Origin: Acanthopleura granulata
Lineage: Eukaryota > Mollusca > Polyplacophora > Chitonida > Chitonidae
Length of the DNA: 64,000 nt
Direction of reading: 5' to 3'
Assembly (NCBI GenBank): GCA_016165875.1
Contig: JABBOT010000022.1
Coordinates: 3,685,333 to 3,749,332 of the forward strand
Shown here: positions 56,195 through 64,000 of the stretch, piece by piece
Position numbering within the stretch: the first letter of the stretch is position 1
Layout: every line of letters starts with the position of its first letter
The notes under the pieces: model-generated
The model's database searches: none
What the model was told of the DNA's origin: nothing
What the model saw: only the letters and a program-made list of their open reading frames with translations
Made by a program: the position numbers and the translations under genes

Positions 56195-56630
56195 CATTAA
56201 CTGGCATATTTTTGGGTTTTATTTACTTTCTTGTTTTCTTCAAAGTTTTGAAGATATCGTAATGCTGCGAACCAATGCTAGTCATGAAATGCATCGAAAA
56301 TTAATTCTCCTGTTGTTTCTGATGTTTTCAAACCGTTTTTCATAAAACACGTCAACTGACATAGCCATGCTGCTCGTACCAGTGGACAAGTCACTCAATC
56401 ACCTCTTGCAACATTTTTCATCAGAAGATAAATCTTGTACACTTGACAGGATTAACATTGGTTATATTTAAAGCAAACGCATGTGTTTCATTCCTCCTTT
56501 CCTCCACAGAATTTAAGCTAAACTTCACTTCCAGCCGAAAAAGAAATGCAATAAAAAGAGCAATATGATGGCTAGTGTGAGCGCATGTCTCAACGAATTA
56601 TCTTTCAGGTTATGCGTAAAATATTTATCA

Positions 56631-56712
56631 TGGCAGCGGTGGGATTCGAACCCACGCCTCCTCAGAGACTGGTGCCTAAAACCAGCGCCTTAGACCACTC
56701 GGCCACGCTACC
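56631..56712 (-). tRNA. tRNA-Leu(TAG)
   Basis: Intact 82-nt copy. Confidence 0.97.
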
Positions 56713-57271
56713 TTCTTGACGAAACACTAGGCCTACTTGTAAAATAGCCCCACTCACATGTTAACTACGCCACTTCCGCTTGACAAATACTTTATAGCTA
56801 GCACGAGTGCATTAATTCCCCCAATTCAAACAGCACTTTTTCACTCTTGCTCCCAGGAGAAAAGTCTTATCATTTAACAGTGATCACTTCCGGTCACACA
56901 GTTTACAGCTGCTTGAAAAACAGGCAGTATTCTCACATACTTATATTCCCCACAAAATCACACTAAAAATATGGTGTATCACCAGCCAGAAATGTCTCTG
57001 TGGGAAAATCTTCCAATCACATCTCCAACATTCTTAAGAGGAAAAACATGGGACAATTAGATTTTCTTCAACACTGCACGTTCGACATAAACACACTCAT
57101 AAAAATTTGAAAATCTTAATGGAAAGAAATGCCATTCCTTACCACTGTTTATCGAAATGAAATCAACTTGGAATAATATGCATCCAACTTTTAACCTCAC
57201 ACGCGCCTCTAGTAATCCATGGGAATTATAGACTAACTAATTCCAAAACGATCGTTTTGTCAGCACAGTCT

Positions 57272-57354
57272 GGTAGCGTGGCCGAGCGGTCTAAGGATCC
57301 TGGTTTAAGGCACCAGTCTCTTCGGAGGCGTGGGTTCGAATCCCACAGCTGCCA
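57272..57354 (+). tRNA. tRNA-Leu(AAG), 83-nt variant, probably defective
   Basis: AAGGATCCTGG in place of AAGGCGCTGG, plus an acceptor-stem change (CACAGCTGCC) that unpairs position 7. It lies 2319 bp from the similar variant at 54953, which suggests duplication of a two-unit block. Confidence 0.75.
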
Positions 57355-57790
57355 CATTAACTGGCATATTTTTGGGTTTTATCTACTTTCTTGTTTTCTT
57401 CAATGTCTTGAAGATATCGTAATGCTGCGAACCAATGCTAGTCATGAAATGCATCGAAAATCCATACTCCTGTTGTTTCTTAGGTTTTCAAACCGTTTTT
57501 CATAAAACACGTCAACTGACATAGCCATGCTGCTCGTACCAGTGGACAAGTCACTCAATCACCTCTTGCAACATTTTTCATCAGAAGATAAATCTTGTAC
57601 ACTTAACAGGTTTAACATTGGTTATATTTAAAGCAAACGCATGTGTTTCATTCCTCCTTTCCTCCACAGAATTTAAGCTAAACTTCACTTCCAGCCGAAA
57701 AAGAAATGCAATAAAAAGAGCAATATGATGGCTAGTGTGAGCGCATGTCTCAACGAATTATCTTTCAGGTTATGCGTAAAATATTTATCA

Positions 57791-57872
57791 TGGCAGCGGT
57801 GGGATTCGAACCCACGCCTCCTCAGAGACTGGTGCCTAAAACCAGCGCCTTAGACCACTCGGCCACGCTACC
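57791..57872 (-). tRNA. tRNA-Leu(TAG)
   Basis: Intact 82-nt copy. Confidence 0.97.
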
Positions 57873-58431
57873 TTCTTGACGAAACACTAGGCCTACTTGT
57901 AAAATAGCCCCACTCACATGTTAACTACGCCACTTCCGCTTGACAAATACTTTATAGCTAGCACGAGTGCATTAATTCCCCCAATTCAAACAGCACTTTT
58001 TCACTCTTGCTCCCAGGAGAAAAGTCTTATCATTTAACAGTGATCACTTCCGGTCACACAGTTTACAGCTGCTTGAAAAACACGCAGTATTCTCACATAC
58101 TTATATTCCCCACAAAATCACACTAAAAATATGGTGTATCACCAGCCAGAAATGTCTCTGTGGGAAAATCTTCCAATCACATCTCCAACATTCTTAAGAG
58201 GAAAAACATGGGACAATTAGATTTTCTTCAACACTGCACGTTCGACATAAACACACTCATAAAAATTTGAAAATCTTAATGGAAAGAAATGCCATTCTTT
58301 ACCACTGTTTATCGAAATGAAATCAACTTGGAATAATATGCATCCAACTTTTAACCTCACACGCGCCTCTATTCCTCCATGGGAATTATAGACTAACTAA
58401 TTCCAAAACGATCGTTTTGTCAGCACAGTCT

Positions 58432-58513
58432 GGTAGCGTGGCCGAGCGGTCTAAGGCGCTGGTTTAAGGCACCAGTCTCTTCGGAGGCGTGGGTTCGAAT
58501 CCCACCGCTGCCA
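58432..58513 (+). tRNA. tRNA-Leu(AAG)
   Basis: Intact 82-nt copy, followed by a CCATATTAACTGGCATATTT variant of the spacer that recurs after the gene at 60747. Confidence 0.97.
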
Positions 58514-58949
58514 TATTAACTGGCATATTTTGGGGTTTTATCTACTTTCTTGTTTCCTTCAATGTTTTGAAGATATCGTAATGCTGCGAACCAATGCTAG
58601 TCATGAAATGCATCGAAAATCCATACTCCTGTTGTTTCTTAGGTTTTCGAACCGTTTTTCATAAAACACGTCAACTGACATAGCCATGCTGCTCGTACCA
58701 GTGGCCAAGTCACTCAATCACCTCTTGCAACATTTTTCATCAGAAGATAAATTTTGTACACTTAACAGGATTAACATTGATTATATTTAAAGCAAACGCA
58801 TGTGTTTCATTCCTCCTTTCCTCCACAGAATTTAGGCTAAACTTCACTTCCAGCCGAAAAAGAAATGCAATAAAAAGAGCAATATGATGGCTAGTGTGAG
58901 CGCATTTCTCAACGAATTATCTTTCAAGTTATGCGTAAAATAATTATCA

Positions 58950-59031
58950 TGGCAGCGGTGGGATTCGAACCCACGCCTCCTCAGAGACTGGTGCCTAAAA
59001 CCAGCGCCTTAGACCACTCGGCCACGCTACC
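58950..59031 (-). tRNA. tRNA-Leu(TAG)
   Basis: Intact 82-nt copy. Confidence 0.97.
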
Positions 59032-59590
59032 TTCTTGACGAAACACTAGGCCTACTTGTAAAATAGCCACACTCACATGTTAACTAAGCCACTTCCGCTT
59101 GACAAATACTTTATAGCTAGCACGAGTGCATTAATTCCCCCAATTCAAACAGCACTTTTTCACTCTTGCTCCCAGGAGAAAAGTCTTATCATTTAACAGT
59201 GATCACTTCCGGTCACACAGTTTACAGCTGCTTGAAAAACAGGCAGTATTCTCACATACTTATATTCCCCACAAAATCACACTAAAAATATGGTGTATCA
59301 CCAGCCAGAAATGTCTCTGTGGGAAAATCTTCCAATCACATCTCCAACATTCTTAAGAGGAAAAACATGGGACAATTAGATTTTCTTCAACACTGCACGT
59401 TCGAAGTAAACACACTCATAAAAATTTGAAAATCTTAATGGAAAGAAATGCCATTCTTTACCACTGTTTATCGAAATGAAATCAACTTGGAATAATATGC
59501 ATCCAACTTTTAACCTCACACGCGCCTCTAGTAATCCATGGGAATTATAGACTAACTAATTCCAAAACGATCGTTTTGTCAGCACAGCCT

Positions 59591-59672
59591 GGTAGCGTGG
59601 CCGAGCGGTCTAAGGCGCTGGTTTAAGGCACCAGTCTCTTCGGAGGCGTGGGTTCGAATCCCACCGCTGCCA
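59591..59672 (+). tRNA. tRNA-Leu(AAG)
   Basis: Intact 82-nt copy; its downstream spacer has a short deletion (TTTACTTTGTTTTCTTC) shared with the unit at 61906. Confidence 0.97.
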
Positions 59673-60105
59673 CATTAACTGGCATATTTTTGGGTTTTAT
59701 TTACTTTGTTTTCTTCAAAGTTTTGAAGATATCGTAATGCTGCGAACCAATGCTAGTCATGAAATGCATCGAAAATTAATTCTCCTGTTGTTTCTGATGT
59801 TTTCAAACCGTTTTTCATAAAACACGTCAACTGACATAGCCATGCTGCTCGTACCAGTGGACAAGTCACTCAATCACCTCTTGCAACATTTTTCATCAGA
59901 AGATAAATCTTGTACACTTGACAGGATTAACATTGGTTATATTTAAAGCAAACGCATGTGTTTCATTCCTCCTTTCCTCCACAGAATTTAAGCTAAACTT
60001 CACTTCCAGCCGAAAAAGAAATGCAATAAAAAGAGCAATATGATGGCTAGTGTGAGCGCATGTCTCAACGAATTATCTTTCAGGTTATGCGTAAAATATT
60101 TATCA

Positions 60106-60187
60106 TGGCAGCGGTGGGATTCGAACCCACGCCTCCTCAGAGACTGGTGCCTAAAACCAGCGCCTTAGACCACTCGGCCACGCTACC
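60106..60187 (-). tRNA. tRNA-Leu(TAG)
   Basis: Intact 82-nt copy. Confidence 0.97.
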
Positions 60188-60746
60188 TTCTTGACGAAAC
60201 ACTAGGCCTACTTGTAAAATAGCCCCACTCACATGTTAACTACGCCACTTCCGCTTGACAAATACTTTATAGCTAGCACGAGTGCATTAATTCCCCCAAT
60301 TCAAACAGCACTTTTTCACTCTTGCTCCCAGGAGAAAAGTCTTATCATTTAACAGTGATCACTTCCGGTCACACAGTTTACAGCTGCTTGAAAAACACGC
60401 AGTATTCTCACATACTTATATTCCCCACAAAATCACACTAAAAATATGGTGTATCACCAGCCAGAAATGTCTCTGTGGGAAAATCTTCCAATCACATCTC
60501 CAACATTCTTAAGAGGAAAAACATGGGACAATTAGATTTTCTTCAACACTGCACGTTCGACATAAACACACTCATAAAAATTTGAAAATCTTAATGGAAA
60601 GAAATGCCATTCCTTACCACTGTTTATCGAAATGAAATCAACTTGGAATAATATGCATCCAACTTTTATCCTCACACGCGCCGTTATTCCTCCATGGGAA
60701 TTATAGACTAACTAATTCCAAAACGATCGTTTTGTCAGCACATCCT

Positions 60747-60828
60747 GGTAGCGTGACCGAGCGGTCTAAGGCGCTGGTTTAAGGCACCAGTCTCTTCGGA
60801 GGCGTGGGTTCGAATCCCACCGCTGCCA
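60747..60828 (+). tRNA. tRNA-Leu(AAG), A-box variant
   Basis: The A box reads TGACCGAGCGG: G10 is A, breaking the first D-stem pair. All else is intact. Confidence 0.82.
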
Positions 60829-61264
60829 TATTAACTGGCATATTTTGGGGTTTTATCTACTTTCTTGTTTCCTTCAATGTTTTGAAGATATCGTAATGCT
60901 GCGAACCAATGCTAGTCATGAAATGCATCGAAAATCCATACTCCTGTTGTTTCTTAGGTTTTCGAACCGTTTTTCATAAAACACGTCAACTGACATAGCC
61001 ATGCTGCTCGTACCAGTGGCCAAGTCACTCAATCACCTCTTGCAACATTTTTCATCAGAAGATAAATTTTGTACACTTAACAGGATTAACATTGATTATA
61101 TTTAAAGCAAACGCATGTGTTTCATTCCTCCTTTCCTCCACAGAATTTAGGCTAAACTTCACTTCCAGCCGAAAAAGAAATGCAATAAAAAGAGCAATAT
61201 GATGGCTAGTGTGAGCGCATTTCTCAACGAATTATCTTTCAGGTTATGCGTAAAATAATTATCA

Positions 61265-61346
61265 TGGCAGCGGTGGGATTCGAACCCACGCCTCCTCAGA
61301 GACTGGTGCCTAAAACCAGCGCCTTAGACCACTCGGCCACGCTACC
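61265..61346 (-). tRNA. tRNA-Leu(TAG)
   Basis: Intact 82-nt copy. Confidence 0.97.
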
Positions 61347-61905
61347 TTCTTGACGAAACACTAGGCCTACTTGTAAAATAGCCACACTCACATGTTAACT
61401 AAGCCACTTCCGCTTGACAAATACTTTATAGCTAGCACGAGTGCATTAATTCCCCCAATTCAAACAGCACTTTTTCACTCTTGCTCCCAGGAGAAAAGTC
61501 TTATCATTTAACAGTGATCACTTCCGGTCACACAGTTTACAGCTGCTTGAAAAACAGGCAGTATTCTCACATACTTATATTCCCCACAAAATCACACTAA
61601 AAATATGGTGTATCACCAGCCAGAAATGTCTCTGTGGGAAAATCTTCCAATCACATCTCCAACATTCTTAAGAGGAAAAACATGGGACAATTAGATTTTC
61701 TTCAACACTGCACGTTCGAAGTAAACACACTCATAAAAATTTGAAAATCTTAATGGAAAGAAATGCCATTCTTTACCACTGTTTATCGAAATGAAATCAA
61801 CTTGGAATAATATGCATCCAACTTTTATCCTCACACGCGCCTCTAGTAATCCATGGGAATTATAGACTAACTAATTCCAAAACGATCGTTTTGTCAGCAC
61901 AGCCT

Positions 61906-61987
61906 GGTAGCGTGGCCGAGCGGTCTAAGGCGCTGGTTTAAGGCACCAGTCTCTTCGGAGGCGTGGGTTCGAATCCCACCGCTGCCA
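61906..61987 (+). tRNA. tRNA-Leu(AAG)
   Basis: Intact 82-nt copy, 2315 bp from the very similar unit at 59591. Confidence 0.97.
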
Positions 61988-62420
61988 CATTAACTGGCAT
62001 ATTTTTGGGTTTTATTTACTTTGTTTTCTTCAAAGTTTTGAAGATATCGTAATGCTGCGAACCAATGCTAGTCATGAAATGCATCGAAAATTAATTCTCC
62101 TGTTGTTTCTGATGTTTTCAAACCGTTTTTCATAAAACACGTCAACTGACATACCCATGCTGCTCGTACCAGTGGACAAGTCACTCAATCACCTCTTGCA
62201 ACATTTTTCATCAGAAGATAAATCTTGTACACTTGACAGGATTAACATTGGTTATATTTAAAGCAAACGCATGTGTTTCATTCCTCCTTTTCTCCACAGA
62301 ATTTAAGCTAAACTTCACTTCCAGCCGAAAAAGAAATGCAATAAAAAGAGCAATATGATGGCTAGTGTGAGCGCATGTCTCAACGAATTATCTTTCAGGT
62401 TATGCGTAAAATATTTATCA

Positions 62421-62502
62421 TGGCAGCGGTGGGATTCGAACCCACGCCTCCTCAGAGACTGGTGCCTAAAACCAGCGCCTTAGACCACTCGGCCACGCTA
62501 CC
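62421..62502 (-). tRNA. tRNA-Leu(TAG)
   Basis: Intact 82-nt copy. Confidence 0.97.
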
Positions 62503-63061
62503 TTCTTGACGAAACACTAGGCCTACTTGTAAAATAGCCCCACTCACATGTTAACTAAGCCACTTCCGCTTGACAAATACTTTATAGCTAGCACGAGTGC
62601 ATTAATTCCCCCAATTCAAACAGCACTTTTTCACTCTTGCTCCCAGGAGAAAAGTCTTATCATTTAACAGTGATCACTTCCGGTCACACAGTTTACAGCT
62701 GCTTGAAAAACACGCAGTATTCTCACATACTTATATTCCCCACAAAATCACACTAAAAATATGGTGTATCACCAGCCAGAAATGTCTCTGTGGGAAAATC
62801 TTCCAATCACATCTCCAACATTCTTAAGAGGAAAAACATGGGACAATTAGATTTTCTTCAACACTGCACGTTCGACATAAACACACTCATAAAAATTTGA
62901 AAATCTAAATGGAAAGAAATGCCATTCTTTACCACTGTTTATCGAAATGAAATCAACTTGGAATAATATGCATCCAACTTTTAACCTCACACGCGCCTCT
63001 ATTCCTCCATGGGAATTATAGACTAACTAATTCCAAAACGATCGTTTTGTCAGCACAGTCT

Positions 63062-63143
63062 GGTAGCGTGGCCGAGCGGTCTAAGGCGCTGGTTTAAGGC
63101 ACCAGTCTCTTCGGAGGCGTGGGTTCGAATCCCACCGCTGCCA
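63062..63143 (+). tRNA. tRNA-Leu(AAG)
   Basis: Intact 82-nt copy. Confidence 0.97.
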
Positions 63144-63578
63144 CATTAACTGGCATTTTTTTGGTTTTATCTACTTTCTTGTTTTCTTCAATGTTTTGAA
63201 GATATCGTAATGCTGCGAACCAATGCTAGTCATGAAATGCATCGAAAATCCATACTCCTGTTGTTTCTTAGGTTTTCGAACCGGTTTTCATAAAACACGT
63301 CAACTGACATAGCCATGCTGCTCGTACCAGTGGCCAAGTCACTCAATCACCTCTTGCAACATTTTTCATCAGAAGATAAATTTTGTACACTTAACAGGAT
63401 TAACATTGATTATATTTAAAGCAAACGCATGTGTTTCATTCCTCCTTTCCTCCACAGAATTTAGGCTAAACTTCACTTCCAGCCGAAAAAGAAATGCAAT
63501 AAAAAGAGCAATATGATGGCTAGTGTGAGCGCATGTCTCAACGAATTATCTTTCAGGTTATGCGTGAAATATTTATCA

Positions 63579-63660
63579 TGGCAGCGGTGGGATTCGAACC
63601 CACGCCTCCTCAGAGACTGGTGCCTAAAACCAGCGCCTTAGACCACTCGGCCACGCTACC
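63579..63660 (-). tRNA. tRNA-Leu(TAG)
   Basis: Intact 82-nt copy; the last tRNA in the window, with the array still continuing at base 64000. Confidence 0.97.
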
Positions 63661-64000
63661 TTCTTGACGAAACACTAGGCCTACTTGTAAAATAGCCACA
63701 CTCACATGTTAACTACGCCACTTCCGCTTGACAAATACTTTATAGCTAGCACGAGTGCATTAATTCCCCCAATTCAAACAGCACTTTTTCACTCTTGCTC
63801 CCAGGAGAAAAGTCTTATCATTTAACAGTGATCACTTCCGGTCACACAGTTTACAGCTGCTTGAAAAACAGGCAGTATTCTCACATACTTATATTCCCCA
63901 CAAAATCACACTAAAAATATGGTGTATCACCAGCCAGAAATGTCTCTGTGGGAAAATCTTCTAATCACATCTTCAACATTCTTAAGCGGAAAAACATGGG

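Larger units (their letters stand above)
43898..64000. repeat. Tandem array of about 1.16-kb tRNA-Leu units
   Basis: Units repeat with period 1156-1160 bp to the window end; the first five spacings between + strand tRNAs are 1158 bp. Each unit has a tRNA-Leu(AAG) on the + strand, about 435 bp of spacer, a tRNA-Leu(TAG) on the - strand and about 560 bp of spacer. Two spacer subtypes exist: left units (to about 54 kb) have CCACCTTAAATTTAACTTTTT after the AAG gene, right units have CCACATTAACTGGCATATTTT. The array continues beyond the window. It is interrupted by a LINE at 44458-49185. Confidence 0.97.

Noticed and set aside
54938..57505. 82-codon open frames starting upstream of and running through tRNA-Leu genes
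   Set aside because: They read through the tRNA and spacer. The open frame exists only in the two units with the one-base insertion in the tRNA.
49680..64000. CRISPR-like interpretation of the regular repeats
   Set aside because: The period is about 1.16 kb, the repeats are tRNA genes with spacers that are themselves repeated, and the DNA is eukaryotic.

Overview
The window looks like nuclear DNA of an invertebrate animal, most likely a lophotrochozoan and probably a mollusc. The genes are split by GT/AG introns, have AATAAA polyadenylation signals and lie in AT-rich spacer. A tRNA-derived SINE occurs in at least nine copies. The LINEs are of the Tx1/L1 type and the tRNA genes use eukaryotic internal promoters. 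The species cannot be fixed from the sequence, and the mollusc call rests mainly on recalled resemblance of the SINE to repeats common in mollusc genomes.

Layout. (1) 1-4.4 kb is intergenic and repeat-rich: a retroelement relic, a 47-bp minisatellite, SINEs and two inverted copies of an unidentified dispersed repeat. (2) 4.45-13.3 kb and 15.7-25.95 kb hold two tandem, same-strand paralogues of an MFSD1-like major facilitator transporter. Each has 13 coding exons with the same intron positions and phases, including a 16-bp first exon. Their C-terminal tails differ and carry different candidate lysosomal sorting signals. (3) 27.06-38.33 kb holds a head-to-head inverted pair of 10-exon genes for an unrecognised secreted protein (about 556 and 552 aa). 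Both have a signal peptide followed by an RGD tripeptide, and a proline-rich, tryptophan- and N-glycosylation-sequon-rich tail. Exons 4-8 and their introns are nearly identical between the copies, whereas the 5' exons and last exon have diverged, which suggests ongoing gene conversion. (4) 38.4-40.5 kb shows no gene. (5) 40.5 kb to the end of the window is a tandem array of about 1.16-kb units. Each unit carries a tRNA-Leu(AAG) on the + strand and a tRNA-Leu(TAG) on the - strand: 12 uninterrupted AAG copies, 13 TAG copies and one AAG copy cut in two. The left edge is decayed and invaded by LINEs. One nearly full-length but mutated Tx1-type LINE sits inside a tRNA-Leu gene, between the D arm and the anticodon arm. 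A second, 5'-truncated LINE contains a nested SINE.

The transporters, the secreted-protein pair and the tRNA array show no obvious functional link; they are neighbours. The main themes are recent local duplication (tandem, inverted and array), sequence homogenisation between copies, and mobile elements colonising the duplicated DNA. All exon models come from reading splice signals and frame continuity and from comparing paralogues inside the window; no transcript or database search was available.
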